From: Streptomyces sp. JH34
Lineage (GTDB): Bacteria; Actinomycetota; Actinomycetes; Streptomycetales; Streptomycetaceae
Direction: 5' to 3'
Assembly: GCF_029428875.1 (NCBI RefSeq)
Contig: NZ_JAJSOO010000001.1
Location: 682,001-746,000 of the forward strand
DNA: 64,000 nucleotides
Shown here: piece after piece, positions 52,304 to 60,984 of the stretch
Position numbering within the stretch: position 1 is the stretch's first letter
How the letters are laid out: every line of letters starts with the position of its first letter
The notes under the pieces: generated by a model
Databases searched by the model: none
Told to the model about the DNA's origin: nothing
Seen by the model: the letters and a program-made list of their open reading frames with translations, nothing else
Translations under genes and position numbers: made by a program

Positions 52304-54043
52304 TCAGGACGGCGGGTCGTGCTTGTGGCGTTCGTCGGTGGTGATCTCCGCCGTGCCCGGCCCGATCCGGATCTCGAAGTCGCCGTCGTACTTGGCGTGC
52401 CCCTCGATGACGGCCGATTCGACGGCCTCCACGCCGAACTCCCGGCGGACGATCATCGGGTCGTGCCGCAGGTCCCGCATCAGCGCCACGCACATGCCGA
52501 TCATGACGATGGTGAAGGGCGCGGCCACGAGAATGGTCAGGTTCTGCAGACCGGCCAGCGCGTCGCCCTGGCCGTCGCCGATGAGCAGCATGACGGCCGC
52601 CACGGCTCCGGTGACGACGCCCCAGAAGATCACGACCCACCTGGAGGGTTCGAGGACGCCCTTCTGGGAGAGCGTGCCCATCACGATCGACGCCGCGTCG
52701 GCACCGGAGACGAAGAAGATGCCGACCAGGACCATCACCAGGATGCTCATGAGGGTCGCGACGGGGAACTGCTGCAGGACACCGAAGAGCTGCGCCTCCG
52801 GGGTGTCGCCGATGCCCTTGAGCTGCCCGGACTCCTCCAGCCTGATCGCCGACCCGCCGAACACCGCGAACCAGACCAGACTGACCGTGCTGGGCACCAG
52901 GATGACGCCGCCGACGAACTGACGGATCGTCCGGCCCCGGCTGATCCTGGCGATGAACATGCCGACGAAGGGCGTCCAGGAGATCCACCAGGCCCAGTAG
53001 AAGACCGTCCAGCTGGCGAGCCAGTCCGCCACCTCCCCCTTGCCCGTGGCCTCGGTGCGCCCGGCGAGCTGGGCGAGGTCACCGAAGTAGGCGGCGATCG
53101 AGGTGGGCAGCAGGTCCAGCACGATGATGGTGGGCCCCGCGATGAAGACGAAGACCACGAGGATCAGCGCGAGGACCATGTTGATGTTGGACAGCCACTG
53201 GATGCCCTTCTCGACCCCGGAGACGGCGGAGGCGACGAAGGCGACCGTCAGGGCGGCGATGATCGCGACCAGCAGGCCGGTGCCGGTCTTCTCCATCCAG
53301 TTGAGCTCCTGGAAGCCGCTGCCGATCTGGAGGGCGCCGAGACCGAGCGAGGCAGCGGACCCGAAGAGGGTCGCGAAGATGGCGAGGATGTCGATGACCC
53401 GGCCGACCGGGCCGTGGGCGCGCTTCTCACCGATGAGGGGGACGAAGACCGAGCTGATCGTCTGCCTCCTGTGCCGGCGGTAGGCGCTGTACGCGATGGC
53501 GAGCCCGACGACCGCGTAGATCGCCCAGGGGTGGAGGGTCCAGTGGAAGAGGGTGGTCGCCATCGCCGTCTGCATGGCCTCGGCGGCGTCCTCGGGACGG
53601 GTTCCGGGCGGCGGATTCACGAAGTGGGCCAGCGGCTCGCTCACTCCGTAGAACATCAGGCCGATCCCCATGCCCGCGCTGAACATCATCGCGACCCAGG
53701 AGATCGTGCGGAATTCGGGCTCCTCGCCCTCCTGACCGAGCGAGATCTTCCCGTACCGGCTGATGGCGAGCCAGAGGGCGAAGACCACGAACCCCGAGGC
53801 CGCCAGCATGAAGGCCCAGCCACCGTTGTGGATGAGGCCGGTGAGGAGCGTGCTGGAGACGTCCTCCAGCGAGTTCGTGGCCGTGGAACCCCAGATCACG
53901 AAGGCGACGGTCAGCACCGCCGTGACGCCGAAGACCACCCGGTCGGTCGTGGGCCGCCGGCCGTGGTGCGGCTCGGCGGGTAGCTCGGCCGTGACCGGGA
54001 GATAGTCCCCCCGCCCGCCGGAACCCTGCTCGTCTTGTGACAC
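52304..54043 (-). CDS. BCCT-family glycine betaine/choline transporter
   Basis: 579-residue secondary transporter with about 12 helices. The BCCT signature is WTVFYWAWWISWTPFVGMFI with ARISRGRTIRQF after it, and MFSAGMGIGLMFYGVSEPL is the glycine-rich helix 3 that coordinates substrate and sodium. Both termini are long, charged and cytoplasmic, as in osmosensing carriers such as BetP. I choose the GTG at 54043 because AAAGG lies eight bases before it; for the GTG at 54052 that sequence would touch the start codon. A 12-bp palindrome sits in the leader. Confidence 0.93.
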   Translation of the reverse strand: MSQDEQGSGGRGDYLPVTAELPAEPHHGRRPTTDRVVFGVTAVLTVAFVIWGSTATNSLEDVSSTLLTGLIHNGGWAFMLAASGFVVFALWLAISRYGKISLGQEGEEPEFRTISWVAMMFSAGMGIGLMFYGVSEPLAHFVNPPPGTRPEDAAEAMQTAMATTLFHWTLHPWAIYAVVGLAIAYSAYRRHRRQTISSVFVPLIGEKRAHGPVGRVIDILAIFATLFGSAASLGLGALQIGSGFQELNWMEKTGTGLLVAIIAALTVAFVASAVSGVEKGIQWLSNINMVLALILVVFVFIAGPTIIVLDLLPTSIAAYFGDLAQLAGRTEATGKGEVADWLASWTVFYWAWWISWTPFVGMFIARISRGRTIRQFVGGVILVPSTVSLVWFAVFGGSAIRLEESGQLKGIGDTPEAQLFGVLQQFPVATLMSILVMVLVGIFFVSGADAASIVMGTLSQKGVLEPSRWVVIFWGVVTGAVAAVMLLIGDGQGDALAGLQNLTILVAAPFTIVMIGMCVALMRDLRHDPMIVRREFGVEAVESAVIEGHAKYDGDFEIRIGPGTAEITTDERHKHDPPS

Positions 54044-54064
54044 AGAAGGCACCTTTCACGCAGC

Positions 54065-54076
54065 GCGAAATTTCGC
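54065..54076. promoter_or_regulatory. Palindrome in the BCCT leader
   Basis: GCGAAATTTCGC, a perfect 12-bp palindrome, lies 8 bp upstream of the BCCT ribosome-binding site in the gap shared with the divergent LacI gene. Its CG-A-T-CG layout is compatible with a LacI-family operator. No direct evidence links it to that regulator. Confidence 0.45.
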
Positions 54077-54284
54077 TCTCCGTAGGCAGTACCACACGCG
54101 CTGTGTCACACGTGGGATCAACAAGCCGTTCCGTCTTGACCGTTTGTGAGCCGATATGCCCCCGCGTCGCTGTCCGAATCATTCGCCCGGCTGCCCGGAC
54201 CGGGCGGTTAGGCTGACAGCGTTCGTGACGAACCCGCCGGTTCCAGCCGTTCCCAGCGTGGGACGCGCGTACGAGGAGCGACCC

Positions 54285-55334
54285 TTGCCCGACCCGACCC
54301 CCGAACCGCAGCGGGACGTCCGGCCCACCCTGGAGGCCGTGGCCGCCCGCGCCGGTGTGTCCCGGGCGACGGCGTCCCGTGTCGTCAACGGCGGTGCGGG
54401 CGTACGTCAGCCCTTGGTGGACCAGGTCCGCAAGGCGGTCGACGAACTCGGCTACATCCCGAACCACGCGGCACGGACACTGGTCACCCGGCGCAACGGC
54501 GCCGTCGCGGTGATCATCGACGAGCCCGAGTTCAGGGTGTTCTCCGACCCGTTCTTCTCCCGCCAGATCCGCGGGATCAGCCGTGAGCTCAACGCCCACG
54601 ACGCGCAGCTGGTGCTGCTCCTGGTGGAGGGCAGCGGTGACTTCGACCGGGTCGCCCGCTACCTGGCCGGTGGCCATGTGGACGGCGTGCTCGCCTTCTC
54701 CCTTCACACCGACGACGAACTGCCTTCGATCATCCGGCGGTTCCGGATCCCGACGGTCTACGGGGGCCGCCCGGAACACACGGCCCTGGGCGACGACGCG
54801 CCGCAGGTGCCCTATGTGGACTGCGACAACCGGGGCGGCGCCCGCAAAGCCGTGCGGCATCTGGTCTCGCTCGGCCGGCGGCGCATCGGGCACATCACCG
54901 GGCCCCGCGACCAGGTGTCGGCGCTCGACAGGATCGACGGGTACCACGACGTGCTGCCGGACGCGGGACGGGAACTCGTCGCGGACGGTGACTTCACCGC
55001 GGAGGGCGGGGCCCGGGCCATGGCGGACCTGTTGGACGCCCGTCCGGATCTCGACGCCGTCTTCGTGTCCAACGACCTGATGGCTTCGGGTGCCCTGCGG
55101 GTGCTGCGCGAGCGGGGCGTCCGGGTTCCGGAGGACGTGGCCGTGGTCGGGTTCGACGACATGACACCGGTGGCCGAGGCCACCGAACCGCCGCTGACGA
55201 CGGTCCGTCAGGACGTCGAGGGAATGGGGCGGTTGATGGTAAGACTGCTGATGGAGCGGCTGAACAGCGGCACGGGCGCCTGGCCGGAGTCCGTGATCAC
55301 CCCGACCGAACTGGTCCGCCGGGCCTCGGCCTGA
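54285..55334 (+). CDS. LacI-family transcriptional regulator
   Basis: 349 residues. The N-terminal helix-turn-helix plus hinge is TLEAVAARAGVSRATASRVV with NGGAGVRQ and PNHAARTLVTRR (about residues 17-70). The rest is a periplasmic-binding-protein-like effector domain ending in the usual TTVRQDVEGMGRLMVRLL. The best start is a TTG at 54285, because AGGAG lies six bases upstream; ATG/GTG codons upstream have no such signal. TAGGCT at 54209-54214 may be its -10. It is divergent from the BCCT gene, a plausible target together with itself. Confidence 0.9.
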   Translation: MPDPTPEPQRDVRPTLEAVAARAGVSRATASRVVNGGAGVRQPLVDQVRKAVDELGYIPNHAARTLVTRRNGAVAVIIDEPEFRVFSDPFFSRQIRGISRELNAHDAQLVLLLVEGSGDFDRVARYLAGGHVDGVLAFSLHTDDELPSIIRRFRIPTVYGGRPEHTALGDDAPQVPYVDCDNRGGARKAVRHLVSLGRRRIGHITGPRDQVSALDRIDGYHDVLPDAGRELVADGDFTAEGGARAMADLLDARPDLDAVFVSNDLMASGALRVLRERGVRVPEDVAVVGFDDMTPVAEATEPPLTTVRQDVEGMGRLMVRLLMERLNSGTGAWPESVITPTELVRRASA

Positions 55335-55379
55335 GACCGCCCCCGGCGTCGCGGCCCCTGCCGCGCGGGCACACGGGGG

Positions 55380-56243
55380 TCATCCCGTCCACCGGCCTGC
55401 CCGCCACTCGGCACGTGCCGACCTGGCGCGCGGCAGATAGCGCAGCCGCTCGGGGAGCAGGGGCACGACGCGCCGCACCACCGCACCGAAGCGCCGCAGG
55501 CGCCGTTCCTGCGCCGGGGACCAGTCGAGCCCGATGGCCTGTCGGGCGTCCGGCGGCATCAGCCCGACGGTGAGGAACCCGCGGAACCGGGCCAGCGGCG
55601 GCAGAAGCACCGGCCACAGCGCCTTCAGGAGCAGCCGGAGGGCGAGGGGGCCCCGGTCGGGCGGCGGTACGGCGGCATCCGTGGCGACCAGTTCCCGTAC
55701 GACGACGGTGGCCTCCACCTCCTCGGCCAGCATCCTGCGGTAGTAGGGCCAGAACTCCTCGATCGTCTGCGGCATGTCCCGGTCGTGGATGCCCAGGATC
55801 CGGCCGACCTGGAGCCACTCCCGGTACAGGGCGCGTTCCTGCGCCTCGGTGAGCGGACGGACCAGGTAGCGCGAGGCGTGCCGGTAGACGGGGAAGCCTG
55901 TCGCATGCACCCACGCGTAGTTCGCGGGCGTGAGCGCGTGGTAGCGGCGGCCGCGGGTGTCGGTCCCCTGGATCGTGCGGTGCAGTCTCCTGAGCCTGCG
56001 CCCCTCCTCGGCGGCGGCCTCTCCCCCGTACACCCAGAGCTGGAGCGAGCTCAGGGACCGCTCGCCGCGGCCCCAGGGGTCCGTACGGAAGACGGAGTGT
56101 TCGTCGACGCCCGCTCCGACCGCCGGGTGGGCGACCTGGAGTGTGAGGGCGGCGGGCAGCATCAGCAGTCCGCGGACGTCGCCCGCGAGGCTCCACAGGA
56201 CGCCGCCCGGCGGGGGCGGTGAGGGCTCTCCCGTACTGGTCAT
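55380..56243 (-). CDS. MpaB-family oxygenase (DUF2236), first copy
   Basis: 287 residues. The core LQVAHPAVGAGVDEHS followed by RTDPWGRGERSLSSLQLWVYG and HALTPANYAWVHATGFPVY is the DUF2236 pattern found in latex-clearing (Lcp) and MpaB oxygenases, which use heme to cleave isoprenoid double bonds to aldehydes; the histidine in AHP or VHATG may bind the iron. Substrate is unknown. ATG at 56243 with GGGAG eight bases upstream; the open frame continues to 56435 without homology. Divergent from a second family member. Confidence 0.85.
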   Translation of the reverse strand: MTSTGEPSPPPPGGVLWSLAGDVRGLLMLPAALTLQVAHPAVGAGVDEHSVFRTDPWGRGERSLSSLQLWVYGGEAAAEEGRRLRRLHRTIQGTDTRGRRYHALTPANYAWVHATGFPVYRHASRYLVRPLTEAQERALYREWLQVGRILGIHDRDMPQTIEEFWPYYRRMLAEEVEATVVVRELVATDAAVPPPDRGPLALRLLLKALWPVLLPPLARFRGFLTVGLMPPDARQAIGLDWSPAQERRLRRFGAVVRRVVPLLPERLRYLPRARSARAEWRAGRWTG

Positions 56244-56668
56244 GCCGGTGCTCCCGGGGTCGGCGGCTGCTCGGACCGGCGCCTGGTCCGTCCGGGTTCC
56301 AGTATGCGAGCGCGAGCGCGCGGGCCGGAAACGGGGGCGGCCCCGCCACCCCCGGCTCTCGCGGGCGCGCCCGTAAGGGGCTCCCCTGCTCGATTTCCTG
56401 TCAGCAGTGTTGACGCACCCTATGAAACAAGTCAATAGTATTTGTAACTTTGACTCTCAGGACGAGAGGTGCCGTCACATGCCGACCGCAGCCGACGAGT
56501 TGTGCCCTGATGCCGTACCCGCCGGAGGCGACCCGCTGCGACGTCCGTCCCCTCGGTGATCCCGGCGGGGGCGGCCCGGACTCTCCTCCACGCCCCGGAC
56601 ATCCGCCGCACCCGCCTCACCGCGTGCCCCGTACCTGAAACGGCCGTACCGACCAAGGAGGTTGCACC
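56244..56668. other. Divergent region between the two MpaB genes
   Basis: 425 bases. The centre (56395-56460) is strikingly AT-rich for this genome and contains the palindromes listed separately. From 56460 to 56660 lies a GC-rich leader of the rightward gene. A 26-codon reading frame, 56479-56559, starts with an ATG behind GAGAGG and could be a leader peptide, but nothing supports its translation. Confidence 0.5.
56400..56455 (+). promoter_or_regulatory. Promoter and palindromes between divergent oxygenase genes
   Basis: GTCAGCAGTGTTGAC at 56400-56414 is a 15-bp near-palindrome (six of seven pairs). AGTCAA at 56430-56435 and TTGACT at 56450-56455 form a second inverted repeat. TTGACG at 56410-56415 and AATAGT at 56434-56439 (18-bp spacing) form a plausible rightward promoter overlapped by both. 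The TetR encoded at 59036-59668 is a candidate ligand. Confidence 0.5.
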
Positions 56669-57547
56669 ATGGGCCGCTACAGCAGACTCCGCGAGATCCG
56701 CCGGATGGATCCCGCCCGCGACTGTGCCGAGATACTGCGGCTGATGTCCCAGTACGAGTTCCCCTGGGACTATCGGCAGGGCATAAGCGTCGCGTTCCTG
56801 CGCGACTACGGCGTCCCGAGGATCTCCGTGCTGCTCGACCGCACCCAGGAGTTCGAGCGCAACGGCCAGAAACGCTACGACGACACCGTCCTGTTCGGCT
56901 ACGAGCTGGCGGCGGAGGGTTTCGACTCCGAGCGTGCCCGGGCCGCGGCCCGCCACCTCAACCGGATCCACGGCAGGTACCGCATCCCGAACGAGGACTA
57001 CCTCTATGTGCTGGCCACCACGGTCGTCGGCCCGAAACGCTGGATCGACCGCTTCGGATGGCGGCCTCTGTGCGCGCAGGAGACCGCGGCACTGGCCGAG
57101 GTGGGGCGGCGGATGGCCGCCATGATGGGCATCGAGGGCGCTCCCGGGACCTACGAGGGCTTCGAGGAGCTACTCGACTCCTACGAGGACCGGATGTTCG
57201 CGTACGACCCGGCGAACCGCCGCGTCGCCAACGCCACGTTCCGCGTGATGGCCGCCTGGTACCCGGCGCCGCTGCGTCCCCTGATGGCCAGGTTCTCGCT
57301 GGCCCTCCTGGACGAGCCGTTACTGCGGGCGCTGGGGTTCCCCGCTCAGCCGCGGTGGGTGCGGGCGGCGGCCGTACGGATGGTGCGTGCCCGGTCGCAC
57401 GGTGTGCGCCTGCTGCCGGCCCGTCCCCGGTGGCTGCCCTCCCGCCCCCGGCCGCGCAGCTACCCCTTCGGATATCAGCTCGACGACCTCGGCCCGCACT
57501 GGGCGCAGAGCCGTCCGCTGGAACCCCTTCCCCTGGAGGCGTCATGA
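56669..57547 (+). CDS. MpaB-family oxygenase, second copy
   Basis: 292 residues, only distantly similar to the divergent copy. ISVAFLRDYGVPRISVLLD, EFERNGQKRYDDTVLF, HLNRIHGRYRIPNEDYLYVL and VVGPKRWIDRFGWRPL are the blocks of the oxygenase MpaB family, named after the fungal enzyme that oxidatively cleaves a farnesyl side chain. The conserved H in NRIHGRY and the RYDDT segment are likely in the active site. A very strong AAGGAGG sits before the ATG. It overlaps the aldehyde dehydrogenase gene by 4 bp, so the aldehyde product of cleavage is a sensible substrate for that enzyme. Confidence 0.86.
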   Translation: MGRYSRLREIRRMDPARDCAEILRLMSQYEFPWDYRQGISVAFLRDYGVPRISVLLDRTQEFERNGQKRYDDTVLFGYELAAEGFDSERARAAARHLNRIHGRYRIPNEDYLYVLATTVVGPKRWIDRFGWRPLCAQETAALAEVGRRMAAMMGIEGAPGTYEGFEELLDSYEDRMFAYDPANRRVANATFRVMAAWYPAPLRPLMARFSLALLDEPLLRALGFPAQPRWVRAAAVRMVRARSHGVRLLPARPRWLPSRPRPRSYPFGYQLDDLGPHWAQSRPLEPLPLEAS

Positions 57548-58983
57548 CGACCGGGACGAACCATGCCGTGCACACCGTCGAGGACGTCCGCGCCGCTGTG
57601 GCGCGGGCCAGGAGAGCCGGGCGGAGCTGGGCCGCGCTCGGGGCGCGGGATCGCCGCGCCGCACTGCTGCGGTGGAAGCGTTCCCTGGCGGCCCGGGCGG
57701 ACGAGTTCGCGCGGCTGATCGCGTCCGAGACCGGGAAACCGGTGCACGACGCGCGGGCCGAGGTGCTGCTGACGGTGGTCCATCTCGACTGGGCCGCACG
57801 CAACGCTCACCGGGTGCTGGGCCGGCGGCGGGTGCCGTCCGGCCTCCTGTCGCTCCATCAACGGGCGTCGCTGGCGTACCGCCCGCTCGGAGTGATCGGT
57901 GTGATCGGGCCCTGGAACTATCCGCTGTACACACCGATGGGTTCGATCGGCTACGCCCTCGCGGCGGGCAACGCCGTGGTGTTCAAGCCGTCCGAGCTCA
58001 CACCGGGGGTGGGGGTCCTGCTGGCACGGAGCTTCGGGGAGGCGGTACCGGGGCACGCGGATCTGCTGCAGGTGCTCACCGGCCCGGGGTCCACCGGGGC
58101 CGCGCTCGCCGGGGCGGAGGGCCCGTCCGGTGTGGACAAGGTCGCCTTCACGGGCTCACCGGGAACCGCTCGCAAGGTCGCGGCGGCCTGCGCGGCCACG
58201 CTCACGCCGCTGCTCGCCGAGTGCGGGGGCAAGGACGCGGTACTGGTAGCGGCGGACGCCGATCTGGACGCGGCGGCCGACGCGATCGTGTGGGGCGCGA
58301 TGGGCAACGCCGGCCAGACCTGCGCCGGAGTGGAGCGGGTGTACGCGGTGGAGTCGGTGTACGAGGCCCTGTGCTCCCGCGTCGTGGACCGTGCACGGGC
58401 ACTGGCGCCCGGCGAGGCCTACGGTCCTCTCACGCTGCCGTCCCAGCTCGACGTGGTGGAGCGGCATGTGAAGCAGGCCCTGGTGGACGGCGGCACGGCC
58501 AGGCTCGGCGGGCCCGACGCCCTGCGGGCCCTCGTGCTCGGTCCCGTGGTGCTGTCGGGCGTGCCGGAGGACTCACCGGTCGTGACGGAGGAGACCTTCG
58601 GCCCGGTCGTCGTGGTGAACCCGGTGCGCGACATGGACGAGGCCGTGGAGCGGGCCGAGGCGTCGGCGTACTCGCTGGGCGCCGCCGTGTTCACCCGGTC
58701 CCGGGCGGCGGGGCTCGCGCTCGCCGAGCGCCTCGGCTCCGGCGCAGTGTCGGTGAACTCGGTGCTCGGCTTCGCCGCGATCCCGTCGCTGCCGTTCGGC
58801 GGCGCCGGCGAGTCCGGGTACGGGCGGATCCACGGCGAGGAGGGTCTGCGGGCCTTCGCCGCACCGCATGCGGTGACGGTGCGGCGCTTCGCACCGCCGG
58901 TGGACCTGACGTCGTTCGCGACTCCCGGGGAGAAGGTCGCCCGCGCGGTCGAACTGGGCAGGAGGCTGCACGCCCGCTTCTGA
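57544..58983 (+). CDS. Aldehyde dehydrogenase family protein
   Basis: 479-residue NAD(P)-dependent enzyme (succinate-semialdehyde/benzaldehyde type). Catalytic cysteine C260 is in GQTCAGVERV, the general base E226 in LAECGGKDAV, and the oxyanion asparagine in GPWNYPLYTP. VAFTGSPGTARKVA is the cofactor-binding turn. ATGA overlap with the MpaB gene makes a two-gene operon: oxidative cleavage followed by oxidation of the aldehyde to an acid. Substrate chain length is not deducible. Confidence 0.93.
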   Translation: MTTGTNHAVHTVEDVRAAVARARRAGRSWAALGARDRRAALLRWKRSLAARADEFARLIASETGKPVHDARAEVLLTVVHLDWAARNAHRVLGRRRVPSGLLSLHQRASLAYRPLGVIGVIGPWNYPLYTPMGSIGYALAAGNAVVFKPSELTPGVGVLLARSFGEAVPGHADLLQVLTGPGSTGAALAGAEGPSGVDKVAFTGSPGTARKVAAACAATLTPLLAECGGKDAVLVAADADLDAAADAIVWGAMGNAGQTCAGVERVYAVESVYEALCSRVVDRARALAPGEAYGPLTLPSQLDVVERHVKQALVDGGTARLGGPDALRALVLGPVVLSGVPEDSPVVTEETFGPVVVVNPVRDMDEAVERAEASAYSLGAAVFTRSRAAGLALAERLGSGAVSVNSVLGFAAIPSLPFGGAGESGYGRIHGEEGLRAFAAPHAVTVRRFAPPVDLTSFATPGEKVARAVELGRRLHARF

Positions 58984-59035
58984 GGACGGGCGCCCGGAGC
59001 CGGACACCACGGTCACCCGGAGCCCGGCGCCCCGG

Positions 59036-59668
59036 TCACCCGACGCTGAGCAGCGGAGCCAGATAGCGGCGGGCGAAGGCCCCCACCTGCTCGTCGTCGT
59101 CGAGTTCGAAGCTGCTCACCGGGTTGAGGAGGAAGGAGACGGTGATCCGCACCATCAGTTCGGCGACCGGTGTCGGGTCCGTCTCCGGCCGCCCCTCGGC
59201 ACGCTGGGCGTGGCGGAGCCGGTCGGCCAGATATCCGCGCATCGCGAGGAAGGCGGGGCCGCTCTCCAGCGTGAGGAAGGGGAGCATGATCTCCGGCTCC
59301 AGCTTCAGCAGCCCACCCACCAGCGGGTGTTCACGGATGTGCCTGAGGACGGTGACGAAGCCGGCGACGAGCCGGTCCTCCATGGTGGGCAGTGCGGCCA
59401 CCGCCTCGTCCACGTCCTTCACGAATCTGCGGTACTCCCGCAGCAGGCAGGCGGAGACGAGGCTGTCCTTGTTGCCGATCCGGCGGTACACGGTGACGCG
59501 CGAGACCTTGGCGCGCTTGGCGACGTCGTCGACGGTCGAGCGGCGCAGCCCGAAGGTCATGAACTGTTCGCGCGCCGCGTCCAGGATCTGTTCGCTCAGC
59601 GCGTCGGACGGCGGCGTCTCGCCGAGCGCCCTGGCCAGCAGTGTCTCGTCGGTGCCCGGTGCCGCCAT
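59036..59668 (-). CDS. TetR-family transcriptional regulator
   Basis: 210 residues. The helix-turn-helix is RRSTVDDVAKRAKVSRVTVY (about residues 42-61) followed by RRIGNKDSLVSACLLREYRRF. The C-terminal ligand pocket is of the lipid-sensing TetR type by overall look, not by a specific motif. I choose the ATG at 59668 because GGGGAG lies six bases upstream; the frame reaches 59698. It is divergent from the acyl-CoA dehydrogenase gene, with two half-conserved palindromes in between. Confidence 0.9.
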   Translation of the reverse strand: MAAPGTDETLLARALGETPPSDALSEQILDAAREQFMTFGLRRSTVDDVAKRAKVSRVTVYRRIGNKDSLVSACLLREYRRFVKDVDEAVAALPTMEDRLVAGFVTVLRHIREHPLVGGLLKLEPEIMLPFLTLESGPAFLAMRGYLADRLRHAQRAEGRPETDPTPVAELMVRITVSFLLNPVSSFELDDDEQVGAFARRYLAPLLSVG

Positions 59669-59715
59669 GAACTCTCCCCGTCCGTCGTCGCCCATCACTC
59701 AACCATACCGAATGC

Positions 59716-59748
59716 GCAACATTGTTACCTGATCCGTTGCTTTGTAAC
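59716..59748. promoter_or_regulatory. Twin TetR-type operator sites
   Basis: GCAACATTGTTAC at 59716-59728 is a 13-bp near-palindrome (five of six pairs), and GTTGCTTTGTAAC at 59736-59748 is a related weaker copy. Centres are exactly 20 bp apart. They lie between the tetR and the acyl-CoA dehydrogenase starts, where binding could control both genes. Confidence 0.6.
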
Positions 59749-59766
59749 CCCTTCCGGAGGTCTTCC

Positions 59767-60939
59767 ATGTCCACCACGCCCACGGCCCATGCCCTCCCGC
59801 GATCGCTCTCCGCCGAGCAGCGGGCATTCGTCACGGCGTTGCGCGACTTCGCCCGCCGGGAGTGCGGCACGCGGGAGCAGCGCGACGCGCTGGCCGCCGA
59901 GGCGGGCGGCCCGCACGCCCCTTCGCTCTACGCCCGGCTGGCGGAGCTCGGCTGGCTCGGTGTGTGCCTGCCCGAGGCGTACGGGGGCTCGGGCGGCGGA
60001 ATGACGGACGCCTGCCTCTTCCTGCGGGAGACCTCGCGGGGTCTGGTGCCCGCGGGTGGGTTCATCACCTCGGTGATCACGGCGAAGGCGTACGAACGCT
60101 TCGGGAGCGAGGCGCAGTGCGAGGCGGCGGTCGGTGGTGCGGTGGCCGGCCGGGTGCTGTCGATCGCGATGTCGGAGCCGGAGGCGGGATCGGACGTGGC
60201 GGCCCTGCGGTGCGGCGCCGAACGCACCCCGGACGGCGGCTGGCTGGTCAACGGCCACAAGACGTGGATCTCCAACGCGCATCTGGCCGAGCACATCCTG
60301 CTGGTGGCCCGGACCGACGCGAGCGGCACGAAACGCGAGGGGCTGACCATGTTCCATGTCCCCGCCGGGACGCCCGGGATCCGGATCCGTCCCATCGAGA
60401 CCATGGGCGGCCGCGAGGTCAACGACGTCTACTTCACCGATGTCAGGCTGCCCGCCGACGCCGTGGTCGGCGCGGCCGACCACGCCTGGCCCCAGCTGAT
60501 GGCCGGTCTGGACGCGGAGCGGCTCTTCCTGGCGGCGAACATGCTCGGCCTGGCCGAGCGGGTCCTGGAGGACACCGTCGCGTACGTGCGCGGACGTGAG
60601 CAGTTCGGCCGCCCGGTCGGCTCCTTCCAGGCGCTGCGGCACCGGCTGGCCGACCTGGCGACCGAGATCGAGTGCGCGCGGCTGCTGGTCTTCGAGGTGG
60701 CGGCGGCCTGTGACGCGGAGCCGGACAAGCGGTTCTCCCGTGAGGCGTCCATGGCGAAGCTCAAGGCGACCGAGACGGCCCGGCACGCCGCGCTGGAGGG
60801 CATGCAGATGATGGGTGGCTACGGCTACGCGACCGAATACGACATGGAGCGCCATCTGCGTGCGGCGGTCGTGTCGACGGTCTACGGCGGCACGAGCGAG
60901 ATCCAGCGCGACATCATCGGCAGGAGCTACGGCCTCTGA
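59767..60939 (+). CDS. Acyl-CoA dehydrogenase family protein
   Basis: 390-residue FAD enzyme introducing a 2,3-double bond in acyl-CoA esters. SIAMSEPEAGSDVAALR contacts FAD and substrate, WLVNGHKTWISNA is the usual beta-domain block, and the C-terminal MQMMGGYGYATEYDMERHLR with the catalytic-region VYGGTSEIQRDIIGR is intact (ERHLR dimer segment, GGT-SEIQ). ATG at 59767 with GGAGG six bases upstream. With the ligase at 61503-63332 it forms the entry to beta-oxidation in this block. Confidence 0.93.
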   Translation: MSTTPTAHALPRSLSAEQRAFVTALRDFARRECGTREQRDALAAEAGGPHAPSLYARLAELGWLGVCLPEAYGGSGGGMTDACLFLRETSRGLVPAGGFITSVITAKAYERFGSEAQCEAAVGGAVAGRVLSIAMSEPEAGSDVAALRCGAERTPDGGWLVNGHKTWISNAHLAEHILLVARTDASGTKREGLTMFHVPAGTPGIRIRPIETMGGREVNDVYFTDVRLPADAVVGAADHAWPQLMAGLDAERLFLAANMLGLAERVLEDTVAYVRGREQFGRPVGSFQALRHRLADLATEIECARLLVFEVAAACDAEPDKRFSREASMAKLKATETARHAALEGMQMMGGYGYATEYDMERHLRAAVVSTVYGGTSEIQRDIIGRSYGL

Positions 60940-60943
60940 GCGC

Positions 60944-60976
60944 CAGGGTGCCCCCGCTCCGGGCGGGGGCACCCTG
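60944..60976. terminator. Bidirectional terminator
   Basis: Perfect 14-bp stem CAGGGTGCCCCCGC / GCGGGGGCACCCTG with a 5-base loop, between the convergent acyl-CoA dehydrogenase and macro-domain genes (gap 45 bp). A strong hairpin for both directions. Confidence 0.85.
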
Positions 60977-60984
60977 CTCGGGTC

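Noticed and set aside
49689..52922. A 1077-codon plus-strand frame opposite the ABC-F gene and through the oxidase
   Set aside because: The ABC-F protein on the other strand and the D-amino-acid oxidase in another frame have complete motifs; this frame has none.
56479..56559. 26-codon reading frame upstream of the second MpaB gene
   Set aside because: It has GAGAGG nine bases before the ATG, but no conservation can be shown and nothing in the peptide suggests a leader function. Kept only as a remark in the intergenic entry.
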